NCBI GenBank assembly: GCA_031276945.1
Contig: JAISMB010000136.1
Location: 1 to 32,219 of the forward strand
Length of the DNA stretch: 32,219 nucleotides
From: Spirochaetaceae bacterium
Lineage (GTDB): Bacteria; Spirochaetota; Spirochaetia; Treponematales; Breznakiellaceae
Reading direction: 5' to 3'
Part shown: positions 16,064 through 24,277 of the stretch, piece after piece
How positions within the stretch are numbered: the stretch's first letter is position 1
Layout of the letters: the number at the start of each line of letters is the position of its first letter
Position numbers and translations under genes: made by a program
The notes under the pieces: model-generated
What the model was told of the DNA's origin: nothing
The model's database searches: none
What the model saw: the letters and a program-made list of their open reading frames with translations, nothing else

Positions 16064-16812
16064 AGGTCGATTATAGCCGCACTAATCAGCCGCTTATCAA
16101 GCGCATCAAGGGCGCTTTGGGCAAACAAATCCCCTGCAAACGTAAGAGCTTCTTCCGGCGGGAAGAGCCGGCGGTCAAAGCGCGTCATGGCATAGAGGGC
16201 AGCCGCCACACAGTTAATACTGTGCTGTTTGAGGTAAAGCACCGACTCGGCAATGGCAAGAGCGCCGCTGCGCACCGCGGCATTGTCCGCGGCGGCGTTG
16301 TCTTCGCGGTTAAGGCGCTGGACAATCGCTCTAAACTGGGTATACGTGCTAATTACTACCATAATATGTAAACTGGGAACGCAGAATAAATGCGGATCAA
16401 AGAGGTGAATGAGCATAAGCCGCGCCTTGCGCCGGCATCCGGGACGCTCGGTCGTGGAAAGCGCCTGTCTGTAGACGACCGCGGCAAAACTATACAATCG
16501 CTGCATGGTAGCGACAAAATCTTTAACTGGCTCAACAGCCGCCTCTCCATACTGACGCAGGAGCGCGCCGAGCAGTTCTACCCAAAATCCGACAAAGTGC
16601 AGATACACGCCGACTTGTTCAGGAATAAAAGGAATGCGGCTATCCAAAGGATGATCAACCGCATAAATCGGCACGCGCGAACGCAAGGCGAGCCGGTACT
16701 GTAAGCCGAAAAAATCGGCGCAGAGTGATTTGATACATGAGAGTCCTCGCAGGCGAAGCGCAGGCTTTTTGATAAAGAGCGCGATAGTCCGCCATAATGA
16801 ACATGATTCCAT
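15943..16812 (-). CDS. Unrecognised protein, weak PAP2-like motif
   Basis: I cannot assign a family with confidence. The 289-residue product starts MESCSLWRTIALFIKKPALR and has a moderately hydrophobic stretch (VGVYLHFVGFWVELL near 70-90). A segment FCVPSLHIMVV near 150 recalls the PSxH core of PAP2 phosphatases and inositol-phosphorylceramide synthases, and DSRIPFIPEQ near 60 recalls their N-terminal loop. The later part is alpha-helical and Ala-rich, with no second PAP2 motif evident. The C-terminus ends in a basic HKKKEQN tail. The ATG at 16812 lacks a clear ribosome site, so the start is uncertain. Codon use resembles its neighbours. Its 3' end has been duplicated in tandem by 151 bp. It probably forms an operon with dxr and rlmE and diverges from the immunophilin gene 88 bases away. 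Confidence 0.6.
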   Translation of the reverse strand: MESCSLWRTIALFIKKPALRLRGLSCIKSLCADFFGLQYRLALRSRVPIYAVDHPLDSRIPFIPEQVGVYLHFVGFWVELLGALLRQYGEAAVEPVKDFVATMQRLYSFAAVVYRQALSTTERPGCRRKARLMLIHLFDPHLFCVPSLHIMVVISTYTQFRAIVQRLNREDNAAADNAAVRSGALAIAESVLYLKQHSINCVAAALYAMTRFDRRLFPPEEALTFAGDLFAQSALDALDKRLISAAIIDLYRRFCAEGAHAERWEEPLLHFLHQQKPVRSAAHKKKEQN

Positions 16813-16900
16813 GGGGACAATAGTAGCGCAAAGAACGCCTGATTACTAGGAGAGGCGGCGGGCGGCTTGTTTTTAACGGCTTTTTATAGAAGAATACCGT

Positions 16901-17929
16901 ATGCGTAAGTTAGATGCCGCTGGTTTAGGCGGATTATTATTGGTCTGTATGGCTGAAACGGTCTGGGGAGCGCCGAAAGACAACGCTTTGGGCGCCGGAT
17001 TGTTTGCGCGGATAAGCACGGTCCGCGGCGAGATTGTAGTGCAGCTTGAATATCAGAAAGCGCCGCTGACGGTCTGCAACTTTGTTGCCCTTGCCGAGGG
17101 CAAAATGCCCCGCGCCGGCGCCAAGCGTTTTTATGACGGCTTAACTTTTCATCGGGTTATTGCTGATTTTATGATACAGGGCGGCGATCCGCTGGGCAAC
17201 GGAACAGGCGGACCGGGCTATCAATTCCCCGATGAATTCGAGCCGAGCCTTAAACATGACAGCCCCGGGATTCTTTCTATGGCGAATGCCGGTCCCAATA
17301 CTAACGGCAGTCAGTTTTTTATTACCCATAAGGCAACGCCGTGGCTTGACGGCAAACATACGGTCTTCGGCAGGGTTATTGAAGGGCAGCAGGTGGTCAA
17401 TGCGATTAAACAGGGCGATAAGATAGAAAAGGTAACGATCATTCGCAACGGGCTGCCGGCAACGACTTTTAAGACTGACCAAGAAGCTTTTGATACGCTG
17501 GTGCAACGGCATAAAGAGGCGCTCTCGGTGCGCGTCAAGATGCAGCGCAAGAATGATCTTGCCTTGATTGCCCGGCAGTACCCTGACGCAAAAAGCAGTC
17601 AATCGGGCATTTATTATAAAGTACAGAAAGCCGGCAGCGGCGCAAAGCCGGCAGCGGGTGCGAAGGTGCGTGTCGGGTATAAGGGGGCTTTCCTGTCCGG
17701 CGCTGTTTTTGACGCTTCGGATATTCACGGCGGACCGTTAGAGTTTACGGTTGGGGTTGGGCAGGTCATTTCAGGCTGGGATGAGATGCTCCTTGATATG
17801 CAGAAGGGCGAAAAACGCCTCATAATACTCCCCCCGGAAGCCGCCTATGGGGAACAGGGTGCGGGCAACGGTCTTATTCCGGCGCACAGCTTTTTAGTTT
17901 TTGAGATGGAACTGCTGAACATTCAGTAA
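16901..17929 (+). CDS. Double immunophilin: cyclophilin–FKBP fusion
   Basis: One 342-residue chain carries two unrelated peptidyl-prolyl isomerase domains. An N-terminal hydrophobic segment ([17 protein letters not shown]) looks like a signal peptide, so it should act in the periplasm. The cyclophilin part spans about 35-190, with [15 protein letters not shown] (Arg85, Phe90, Gln93), GSQFFIT (Phe140), Trp148 and His153, equivalent to the human CypA active site. A linker of about 50 residues (190-240, charged and helical) leads to an FKBP domain at about 245-342, with [23 protein letters not shown]-like VISGWDEML and [11 protein letters not shown]. Such dual-family immunophilins have been described in a few organisms including spirochaetes, from memory. 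Start and ribosome site are weak. Its stop is directly followed by the inverted B'-A' repeat array. Confidence 0.9.
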   Translation: MRKLDAAGLGGLLLVCMAETVWGAPKDNALGAGLFARISTVRGEIVVQLEYQKAPLTVCNFVALAEGKMPRAGAKRFYDGLTFHRVIADFMIQGGDPLGNGTGGPGYQFPDEFEPSLKHDSPGILSMANAGPNTNGSQFFITHKATPWLDGKHTVFGRVIEGQQVVNAIKQGDKIEKVTIIRNGLPATTFKTDQEAFDTLVQRHKEALSVRVKMQRKNDLALIARQYPDAKSSQSGIYYKVQKAGSGAKPAAGAKVRVGYKGAFLSGAVFDASDIHGGPLEFTVGVGQVISGWDEMLLDMQKGEKRLIILPPEAAYGEQGAGNGLIPAHSFLVFEMELLNIQ

Positions 17930-17950
17930 CGGCTCATTTCAGCGGCTCTG

Positions 17951-18099
17951 CCGCATCTCTGGGCTGAGACTCCCGCATCTCTCGGTCGAGACTCCCGCAT
18001 CTCTCGGTCGAGACTCCCGCATCTCTGGGCTGAGACTCCCGCATCTCTCGGTCGAGACTCCCGCATCTCTCGGTCGAGACTCCCGCATCTCTTGCGGGC
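17951..18099. repeat. Family B array, inverted copy (22 bp, 7 units)
   Basis: Units start at 17951, 17973, 17995, 18017, 18039, 18061 and 18083, 22 bases apart. They are the reverse complement of the family B units at 13831-13962, and include both the CTCGGTCGAG form and the CTGGGCTGAG variant. The last unit changes into family A through a hairpin CCCGCA-TCTCT-TGCGGG, mirroring the junction in the other array. Confidence 0.95.
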
Positions 18100-18380
18100 G
18101 AGGTCTGACTTAAAGGGGGCGGGGTCTGACCTAAAGGGTGCGAGGTCTGACTTAGAGGGGGCGAGGTCTGACTTAGAGGGGGCGAGGTCTGACTTAAAGG
18201 GGGCGAGGTCTGACTTAGAGGGGGCGGGGTCTGACCTAAAGGGTGCGAGGTCTGACTTAAAGGGGGCGAGGTCTGACTTAGAGGGTGCGAGGTCTGACTT
18301 AAGGGGTGCGAGGTCTGACCTAAGAGGGTGTGAGGTCTGACCTAAAGGGGGCGGGGTCTGACTTAGAGGGGGAGAGGTCA
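18100..18380. repeat. Family A array, inverted copy (21 bp, 13 units)
   Basis: Thirteen units begin at 18100 and step by 21 bases (one step of 22 at 18310-18332), then a truncated unit follows at 18374. Each starts GAGGTCTGAC or GGGGTCTGAC and ends AGGGGGC or AGGGTGC, the reverse complement of the array at 13686. The last GAGGTCA word supplies the TGA stop of the RNase II-type gene (18380-18378). Confidence 0.95.
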
Positions 18381-20189
18381 GGACTCGGTAAAGTTGCACT
18401 CTAGTTCCGGTATTTTGACTGATTGCAGGACAAGGGGGATTTGCTCGTTCGGCTCGTACTTGCTGCGGGTAATGAGGAACGTTTCCAAGCCTAAAGCCGG
18501 AATATACACAACACACCCGTTGCTTTTTTGCTCAAGAACAACGCCCTGCCAGAGGGAATCTTTTTTATCAGATAAATACACGCAGGTCCAGTGCAGCCTT
18601 GAGGCGCGTTCCGCACGTATCAGCGCGCTAGTCCCCGCCTCCGCCATGCCCAGCCGTATTTGGAGCGTTTCCGTATCAAGCGGCTCTTTTCCGCCCAGCA
18701 GCGCCCGAATCTGCTGGTGCGCGAGGAGATCGGTATACCTTCGTAAAGGGCTTGTTACCTGCGCATACTGACTCAAGCCCAAGCCGTGGTGCTTAGCCGG
18801 CTTCGGAGATACCAGCCGCGAACGCATACAGCGGCGCAGTTGGTAGGAGCCGGCAAGTCCGGGCAAAGACAAGCTGGGCTGCTCGTATGCCTCCTGGCTC
18901 ACAAACGGGAAGGGGAGCTGGCGCTGCATTGCCCAGAGAGCGCTGCCTTCGCCGGCAAGAAGCATACATTCACGCACCAGAGCGGTAGAACGGTAGGAGG
19001 GGAGCGTTTCAAGCGTCAGAGCAGTAGCGGAGACCGTAATATGTATTTCGGGAAAATGCAGGATAACCGCCCCATCTGAGAGTCTGCGCTTCTGATTGCG
19101 CTCAGCAAAATCAAAGAGCGCCTGTATATCAGGATCAGTAGATTCATCGGCTTGCGCATAGCTCAACCGTTTTACCGCAACGATTGAAGGGAAAATCTCT
19201 GTAGCAGCGAGTGAACCGTCAGTGTTCAAAGTCATTTTGAATGACAGAGCAGGAGATTCTTCCGCTAATCCCAGGGCAAAGAGCGGAAGCAGAGCCGGAT
19301 TGAGCATACGGGCAGTCCCTTCAGGCGCATACAAGGTCGCTCCCCGTCCGGCAGCCTCTGTATCGGCGGGGCTTCCGGGTATCACCGAGACCGCAGGGTC
19401 AGCCACATGAACCCAGATGGTATTCCCTTCTATTGAGACAGCATCATCAGGATCATCGCTCCAGGCATTATCAATGGCAAAGGCTTTTAAGTGCCTCAAA
19501 TCAAGCCGGTCATGCTGCTTTGCAGGCGGATTAACCTGAGCCGCAGCAGAATCCTGCGCGATACCGAACCGTGCAGGATGGGGATTGGTGCGAATATCCC
19601 AGAAACCGGTTGATAACAGGAGTTTATGCGCATGAACCGGAGTTTCCGGTTTACCGGCTCCTTTGAGCAGACGGCTCTTCTCACTTTTCCCCAAGGCGAA
19701 AGCTTCAATCTCCTGAAAAAATTTGCTGTCCCGCTCCCTATCCACAGAACCCTCAGCAAGCCGGACAAGAAAAGCTTTCCGTTCCGCGGCTTCAGCTTTC
19801 TTACGCGCTCTTTTCTCTTTTTCGTAGGCGACAGAGTCCTGAGCCTGCCGCCGCACAGCTTCTATCGTGCCGGTAAAATACAAGCCGTCTCGCAAAATGC
19901 GATACGCATTCCATGCCGCAACCGGAGTCCATACGCCAAAAATCAATTCGGCTAGCTCTTTCAATGAAAGAGTCTCATCTTCCAGTAAATCCCAGGCTTC
20001 CTGTAAATCCGCCCCCAGCTCCGTATCTAATGCTGCAAGCGAAGCGGGACCTTCATGCAGCAGCATGAGGTCTTTATCCCGCACAGAAATAGTTTCGCCG
20101 CCGCGCACCGTTATACTCAGTTTCTCGCCGGTCTCATTAACGACTGCGGCTTTATTTTTGTATACCACTAAACTCTTTGCCGGTATCAT
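18378..20189 (-). CDS. RNase II/RNB-domain 3'-5' exoribonuclease
   Basis: A 603-residue enzyme with a central RNB domain, which degrades RNA from the 3' end. The metal-binding acidic cluster lies in FAIDNAWSDDPDDAVSIEG near 235-252, VHVADPAV follows, and the RNA-proximal signature YAQVTSPLRRYTDLLAHQQI lies near 475. An unusual N-terminal part (MIPAKSLVVYKNKAAVV and a charged coiled stretch with KEKRARKKAEAAERKAF) replaces the classic cold-shock domains, so it is closer to the short bacterial/chloroplast-type RNB proteins than to E. coli RNase R. The ATG at 20189 is chosen, since the in-frame TTG at 20225 lies in a probable promoter. The last residues before the stop (NFTES) run into the repeat array. 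It follows the DUF4015 gene by 60 bases. Substrate preference is unknown. Confidence 0.88.
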   Translation of the reverse strand: MIPAKSLVVYKNKAAVVNETGEKLSITVRGGETISVRDKDLMLLHEGPASLAALDTELGADLQEAWDLLEDETLSLKELAELIFGVWTPVAAWNAYRILRDGLYFTGTIEAVRRQAQDSVAYEKEKRARKKAEAAERKAFLVRLAEGSVDRERDSKFFQEIEAFALGKSEKSRLLKGAGKPETPVHAHKLLLSTGFWDIRTNPHPARFGIAQDSAAAQVNPPAKQHDRLDLRHLKAFAIDNAWSDDPDDAVSIEGNTIWVHVADPAVSVIPGSPADTEAAGRGATLYAPEGTARMLNPALLPLFALGLAEESPALSFKMTLNTDGSLAATEIFPSIVAVKRLSYAQADESTDPDIQALFDFAERNQKRRLSDGAVILHFPEIHITVSATALTLETLPSYRSTALVRECMLLAGEGSALWAMQRQLPFPFVSQEAYEQPSLSLPGLAGSYQLRRCMRSRLVSPKPAKHHGLGLSQYAQVTSPLRRYTDLLAHQQIRALLGGKEPLDTETLQIRLGMAEAGTSALIRAERASRLHWTCVYLSDKKDSLWQGVVLEQKSNGCVVYIPALGLETFLITRSKYEPNEQIPLVLQSVKIPELECNFTES

Positions 20190-20195
20190 GGCATA

Positions 20196-20225
20196 ACTAT
20201 AACGGTAAGAGCGAATAAAGAACAA
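20196..20225 (-). promoter_or_regulatory. Putative promoter with almost no leader
   Basis: On the minus strand TTGTTC (20225-20220) and TATAGT (20201-20196) are 18 bases apart. Only 6 bases separate the TATAGT hexamer from the ATG at 20189, and no Shine-Dalgarno precedes it, so the message would be leaderless. The gene may also be read from the upstream DUF4015 promoter. Confidence 0.35.
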
Positions 20226-20249
20226 GACGTGCAGGAAGGCTTTGCGCCG

Positions 20250-22337
20250 CTACATAATATCATCGTACCGTCCTGAGTTATTCCAATAGGTAAAACCGTC
20301 CTGTCCGGCATCCCTCACCCCCTGCACCTGCCGGCGCACGTACGCTTTGTTGTAGTACTGCCTGTCGTACGAAACATTTAAGAAAAAGACCTGCACCCAG
20401 GGGCGCACGACAACCGCATTGCGGCTTATCATCTTTGTACGGACTGTGCCGTAATAGTAGATACGGTACGGGCGCTCTTCAGGCGGTTTTTGAGCAAGAA
20501 AATCCTGTTCAAAATGGCTCGGATAGTACATAGGGCAGATGACATCAACATACCGGGCTAAGAGCTCAACCTCTTGTCCGGTGCGCGAGCCGCTCCGGTA
20601 CCAGCCGTTTGAGCCATAAATATCAATAGAAAGGGGGGCGGTGAGCCGACCGCGGACATAGTGCAGAAACGAAAGAAGGGCGCTGTCCTTGTCCATCCCC
20701 GGCTCCCGCCAGCGAAATTCCGCGTTGCCTATATTAGTCCCATCAGTCGGGAACCGGATATAATCAAACTGAATCTCGTCAAATCCCCGCTCGTAAAGCT
20801 CTAGTGCGACAGCGGCATTGTACTCCCATATTTCTTCGGAATAAGGATCAACCCAGCGTTCATCGTAGTAGGTGCCGGTCGCTCTGTTATAGCCTATCCA
20901 CGGCTTATTCGTCGTCGAATCCCAGACGGCAAAGCGTCCGTTTTCTTTTTTTACCGCCTCCGGATCCTTAAAGACAACAAGGCGCGCCACAGTATAAATA
21001 CCTGACTCCTTCATTTTAGGCAGAAACATAGCCAGGTCCAGCGGGCTGAATACTCTGCCTTTCTCAAGGAGCGTCTGATTTTGAGGGGTGAAGCGAAGCC
21101 TTCCGTAATCGTCCTTCATATCAATCACAATCATGTTGAGGTGGTTGGCGGTCAGCAGGTCGAGGTATGCCTGTACCTGCTTCTCATTCAGAGCATAGCC
21201 TTGGGGTATGTACAAACCTTCTTTTTCAGCAGCGTCCCTCTGATCAGGCTCATCAAATAAAAGCCAAAGCTCAGACAGATTGATAAGAGGCGAAGCCGGA
21301 TCAAAACCATTCTCCTGCATAAGAAGGCAGGAGGGTTTTACCCCGAATGCTTGCGGAATATCACGGATGAATTGGAGGAGTTCGGTATTATACCAAGAGT
21401 GGAGCAGAGCCGGCTGGTCAGGGGGAAGCCATAATTCGCCTACCGCTCCCTGCTGGAGGAAACGGAGCGTTGAGCTTGCTGCAGTTAAGGATTCCACAAT
21501 GGAAAAAGCTTGACCGTCCGTAAAGACCGGTAGGAATGTTTTATTTCCCCAATCAAGACGGTAAATACGACCACGGAAGCTCTGGGAGGCATAGAGAGCG
21601 GGTGTTTGCGCATCAGTGCCTGAGACAACGGTAAAACAAGAAACTTCGTCCGGATTATCAAGTGTTTCCATACATTCAAGACCGGCGTTGAGCCTGGTCC
21701 AGCCGCCTGAGGGTTTTTCTGCATTGTAATAGGATACGCCGTAGATGCTGTGGGATACAAAGACCGTTATTGCAGGCAGCGCAGCAAGGCTGACCGCCTT
21801 AATGCCGTCTGTTTTTGGATGCGGCGTGCCGAGGTTTTTCCATGTCCGCCCCGCATCCTGCGATAAAAAGACCGCATCTTTGACCGCGCAGACCATTACC
21901 TTGGGGTTGCTCTGCATGACCGCAAGGTCTTTAATGTCCTGCACAATCTGTTTTAAGGAAACCGTGCCTTGCTCATAAAGTTTGAGCGTTTTTTCAGGCA
22001 GTCCTTCGTTACACGGCTCCCAGATAAGCATATCAGTTGACTTAACGATACCCTGATCCGTTAAGAGCGCCCAGTACTCGCTTGTTTGCAGTATTTTACG
22101 GACTGCGCCTCCCTGCCACAAGATGGTTTTCCCGCCCCAGCGATCCAGCGCGAATAAGCCTGTCTCTGTCCCGATGAGCAGGGGCAATTTACCCCTTATG
22201 TCCGCGGCTTGCCCGGGGGTATATATCTCTGTCTTGTCTGCGCTGGGACTTTGCACAAGCTGCTCGTTCTGTGCCTGTAGATGCGTTTTGGAACAAGACA
22301 GTACCGTAATAATCAAAAATAGGTATTTATATAGCAT
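20250..22337 (-). CDS. Exported DUF4015 glycosidase-like protein with BNR-type N-terminal domain
   Basis: The protein has 695 residues from the ATG at 22337. It begins MLYKYLFLIITVLSCSKTHL; LSC could be a lipobox, otherwise cleavage would follow near LQAQ. The N-terminal half (about 50-330) looks like a beta-propeller: GTETGLFALDRWGGK, and an Asp-box FLSQDAGRTWKNLG typical of BNR/sialidase-type repeats. The C-terminal half (about 380-690) matches the putative glycosyl-hydrolase domain DUF4015, with IVIDMKDDYGRLRF, DEIQFDYIRFPTDG (acidic barrel-end motif), SIDIYGSNGW and DVICPMYYPSHF. It is therefore probably an envelope-associated glycoside-binding or cleaving protein; the substrate is unknown. 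The exact start is uncertain, since ATG 22349 is equally possible and neither has a ribosome site. It is followed after 60 bases by the RNase gene and diverges from the rfu operon across the repeat block. Confidence 0.8.
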   Translation of the reverse strand: MLYKYLFLIITVLSCSKTHLQAQNEQLVQSPSADKTEIYTPGQAADIRGKLPLLIGTETGLFALDRWGGKTILWQGGAVRKILQTSEYWALLTDQGIVKSTDMLIWEPCNEGLPEKTLKLYEQGTVSLKQIVQDIKDLAVMQSNPKVMVCAVKDAVFLSQDAGRTWKNLGTPHPKTDGIKAVSLAALPAITVFVSHSIYGVSYYNAEKPSGGWTRLNAGLECMETLDNPDEVSCFTVVSGTDAQTPALYASQSFRGRIYRLDWGNKTFLPVFTDGQAFSIVESLTAASSTLRFLQQGAVGELWLPPDQPALLHSWYNTELLQFIRDIPQAFGVKPSCLLMQENGFDPASPLINLSELWLLFDEPDQRDAAEKEGLYIPQGYALNEKQVQAYLDLLTANHLNMIVIDMKDDYGRLRFTPQNQTLLEKGRVFSPLDLAMFLPKMKESGIYTVARLVVFKDPEAVKKENGRFAVWDSTTNKPWIGYNRATGTYYDERWVDPYSEEIWEYNAAVALELYERGFDEIQFDYIRFPTDGTNIGNAEFRWREPGMDKDSALLSFLHYVRGRLTAPLSIDIYGSNGWYRSGSRTGQEVELLARYVDVICPMYYPSHFEQDFLAQKPPEERPYRIYYYGTVRTKMISRNAVVVRPWVQVFFLNVSYDRQYYNKAYVRRQVQGVRDAGQDGFTYWNNSGRYDDIM

Positions 22338-22512
22338 AGATTGAACCATAGCGAAAAATTGAAAAGAAAGAAAGAGAGGCAGAGAAAAGCTCCCGTCGGG
22401 CATGGTGTACCGGCTCTCCGGAAAGACAGTACCTCTGATTGCTGGAGGTTTGAGCATTTTCTCCTGCACCGGTAGAAAGACCATCAGCGCAAAGGTCTGC
22501 CCTATTTTGACG

Positions 22513-22581
22513 GCGAGGTCTGTCCGTGCCTGCATGCCTGCGAGGTCTGACTTACCCAACCTGCGAGGTCTGACCTATGTC
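22513..22581. repeat. GCGAGGTCTGACC words at the edge of the 23-bp array
   Basis: GAGGTCTGTCC (about 22513), GAGGTCTGACTT (about 22541) and a perfect AGGTCTGACCT (about 22565) are spaced by 24-28 bases and lead straight into the family C array. They lie upstream of the DUF4015 gene, whose promoter must be between here and 22338. Confidence 0.8.
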
Positions 22582-22855
22582 GGTTCAGCGGACTGAAATA
22601 GATCGGTTCAGCGGACTGAAATAAATCGGTTCAGTAGGCTGAAATAAATCGGTTCAGTAGGCTGAAATAAATCGGTTCAGTAGGCTGAAATAGATCGGTT
22701 CAGTAGGCTGAAATAGATCGGTTCAGCAGGCTGAAATAAATCGGTTCAGTAGGCTGAAATAGATCGGTTCAGCAGGCTGAAATAGATCGGTTCAGCAGGC
22801 TGAAATAGATCGGTTCAGCAGGCTGAAATAGATCGGTTCAGCGGACTGAAATAGG
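22582..22855. repeat. Family C tandem array (23 bp, 12 units)
   Basis: Twelve units begin at 22582 and repeat every 23 bases; the last is cut by two bases. Each starts GGTTCAG, has CGGA, TAGG or CAGG in the middle, then CTGAAATA(G/A)ATC. The TTCAG and CTGAA arms form a 5-bp stem with a 4-base loop in every unit. Variation is confined to the loop and to one G/A position near the end, as expected from amplification with drift. It fills the divergent interval between DUF4015 and rfuA. Confidence 0.95.
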
Positions 22856-22874
22856 TTGTGTCGCGGGCTAAGGC

Positions 22875-22915
22875 GAGGTGCGAGGTCTGACCGTGCCTGC
22901 GAGGTCTGACCTGAC
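22875..22915. repeat. Two further GCGAGGTCTGACC words
   Basis: GTGCGAGGTCTGACCGTGCCT and GCGAGGTCTGACCTGACTG close the repeat block on the rfu side. The phrase TGCCTGCGAGGTCTGAC also occurs at the left end of the block, so the 23-bp array is bracketed by the same family. About 90 bases then separate it from the rfu promoter. Confidence 0.75.
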
Positions 22916-23002
22916 TGTGTTGCACGCAATGCTTGCGCCGCTCGGTGTGAAGTCTGGATGCAGCACGGCATACGATCCGGATGCAGTTTTGCTAGAGCTG
23001 GC

Positions 23003-23031
23003 TTGACTTTCTTTACCGCAAGGTATTATCT
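23003..23031 (+). promoter_or_regulatory. Putative rfu promoter
   Basis: TTGACT at 23003-23008 with TTATCT at 23026-23031 (17-base spacer), or TATTAT two bases earlier (15), lies directly before the riboswitch. Transcription would start near 23038, a few bases before the aptamer P1 helix, as expected for a riboswitch leader. Confidence 0.6.
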
Positions 23032-23041
23032 TATGGCTAAC

Positions 23042-23159
23042 GATTTTCAGGGTCGGGTGCAAATCCCAACCGGCGGTAAAGCCCGCGACTTTAGGAGTAA
23101 TCCTAAACTGAACCGGTGAAATTCCGGTGCCGACGGTACAGTCCGGATAGAAGAAGATC
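23042..23159 (+). promoter_or_regulatory. FMN riboswitch (RFN element)
   Basis: The aptamer shows nearly the full RFN consensus: CAGGGTCGGGTGCAAATCCC, ACCGGCGGTAAAGCCCGCGA, GAACCGGTGAAATTCCGGTG, CCGACGGTACAGTCCGGAT. P1 is closed by GATTTTC (23042-23048) and GAAGATC (23153-23159), with one G-U pair. In this family FMN binding favours the terminator or blocks translation, so the importer downstream should be switched off when FMN is plentiful. The placement, right after a promoter and before a terminator and rfuA, fits transcriptional control. Confidence 0.96.
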
Positions 23160-23172
23160 TCCCCCTTGTATC

Positions 23173-23202
23173 AACCCTGGATCTAACAGTCCAGGGTTTT
23201 TT
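23173..23202 (+). terminator. Rho-independent terminator of the FMN riboswitch
   Basis: AACCCTGGA (23173-23181) pairs perfectly with TCCAGGGTT (23190-23198) over an 8-base loop and is followed by a T-run. It lies 14 bases after the aptamer and 65 bases before rfuA, so it is the expression platform of the riboswitch. An antiterminator would have to form between the aptamer 3' side and the first arm. Confidence 0.9.
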
Positions 23203-23266
23203 ATGTACCGGTACAGGCGGAGGCGCCGATCACTGAAACGCAGAGCTTAGTACCGGAGGTATTTTT

Positions 23267-24277
23267 ATGAAGCAACGGATGAAACACGGTTTGTTTACAG
23301 CATTAGCGATGATGCTCTCAGTCAGTCTTTGGGCAGGCGCCGGCAGGGAACGCGGCGCGCCGCTTGGGCGGGAAATAGCGGTTTTCATACCCGGTCTTAT
23401 GGCTGGCAGCGCCATTTATGAGATGCTTGCCCAAGGGGTAAAGAGAGCGGCACAGGAAGCTGGCGCGGTGAACGTAACCGTAATCGAAGGAGGGTATAAT
23501 CAAGCGGACTGGGAAGCGTCCTTGACATCCCTCGCCGCGATGCACAAATACGATCTTATCGTCTCGTCAAACCCTTCGCTGCCGGCGCTGGTGCAGGCGG
23601 TGTCTGCCCGGTTCCCCCAGCAAAAATTCCTGCTTTTGGACGGAGAATATGCCGGCAATCCGTCTGTCTATACCCTGCGCTACAATCAGCGCGAACAAGC
23701 CTACCTTGCCGGTTATTGTGCGGCATTGAATGCGCAGGAAAGAGGAACAAGACGAATCGGGCTTGTAGCCGGACAGGAATACCCGGCAATGAATGATATA
23801 ATACTGCCGGCTTATACTGACGGCGCGCGTGCCGTTGATCCGGACTTTACCGTTGATTTTCGCGTGCTGGGCAACTGGTTTGATGCGGGAAAGGCAGCCG
23901 ATTTAAGCACCGCCTTGATCCGTTCAGGCGTGGGCGTTATTCTTGCCATCGCCGGCGGCGGCAATGAAGGGGTGGTTGCGGCAGCGGCTGAACACGGCGC
24001 GGGTGTGGTCTGGTTTGACACCAACGGCTATGCGCTGCGCCCGGGCGTCATAGTCGGCAGTGCGGTGCTGTACCAAGAAAAAGCAGCCTATGAAAAAACC
24101 AAGCTCTTTCTAGCCGGAGAGCTGCCCTTGGGAAAAGCCGAAGTCGTGGGGATTGCCGAGGGTTATGTTGATTTTATTGAAGACGACCCGCATTATCAGG
24201 CTGCCGTCTCGGAGAGCGTCCGTCAGAAACAGGCTGCGCTTATTGCGCGCCTCCGTGCAGGGGCATTGAAGCTCTAA
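23267..24277 (+). CDS. rfuA: Riboflavin ABC importer, substrate-binding protein (RfuA-like)
   Basis: A 336-residue BMP/Med-family substrate-binding protein. In T. pallidum the corresponding protein (RfuA, TP0298) binds riboflavin; the FMN riboswitch here supports the same ligand. Features include GREIAVFIPGLMAGSAIYEM, AGYCAALNAQ, GLVAGQEYPAMN and IAGGGNEGV, spread over the two lobes. GGAGG lies 7 bases before the ATG. The signal peptide is MKQRMKHGLFTALAMMLSVS followed by LWAGAG. Unlike most BMP proteins, there is no Cys at the expected lipobox (GAGRERG), and the first Cys is in the mature lobe, so lipidation at the usual place is impossible. It would then be periplasmic and soluble. The gene's TAA is directly followed by the rfuB ATG. 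Confidence 0.9.
   Translation: MKQRMKHGLFTALAMMLSVSLWAGAGRERGAPLGREIAVFIPGLMAGSAIYEMLAQGVKRAAQEAGAVNVTVIEGGYNQADWEASLTSLAAMHKYDLIVSSNPSLPALVQAVSARFPQQKFLLLDGEYAGNPSVYTLRYNQREQAYLAGYCAALNAQERGTRRIGLVAGQEYPAMNDIILPAYTDGARAVDPDFTVDFRVLGNWFDAGKAADLSTALIRSGVGVILAIAGGGNEGVVAAAAEHGAGVVWFDTNGYALRPGVIVGSAVLYQEKAAYEKTKLFLAGELPLGKAEVVGIAEGYVDFIEDDPHYQAAVSESVRQKQAALIARLRAGALKL

Noticed and set aside
17923-18516. 197-codon minus-strand and 82-codon plus-strand frames across the inverted array
   Set aside because: Same reason: period-21 sequence without stops; they overlap the real RNase gene end and have no protein-like composition.
22582-22855. CRISPR array
   Set aside because: The 23-bp units follow each other without unique spacers, differ by drift at a few positions, and no cas gene is present. 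The same applies to the arrays at 13686, 17951 and 29547.
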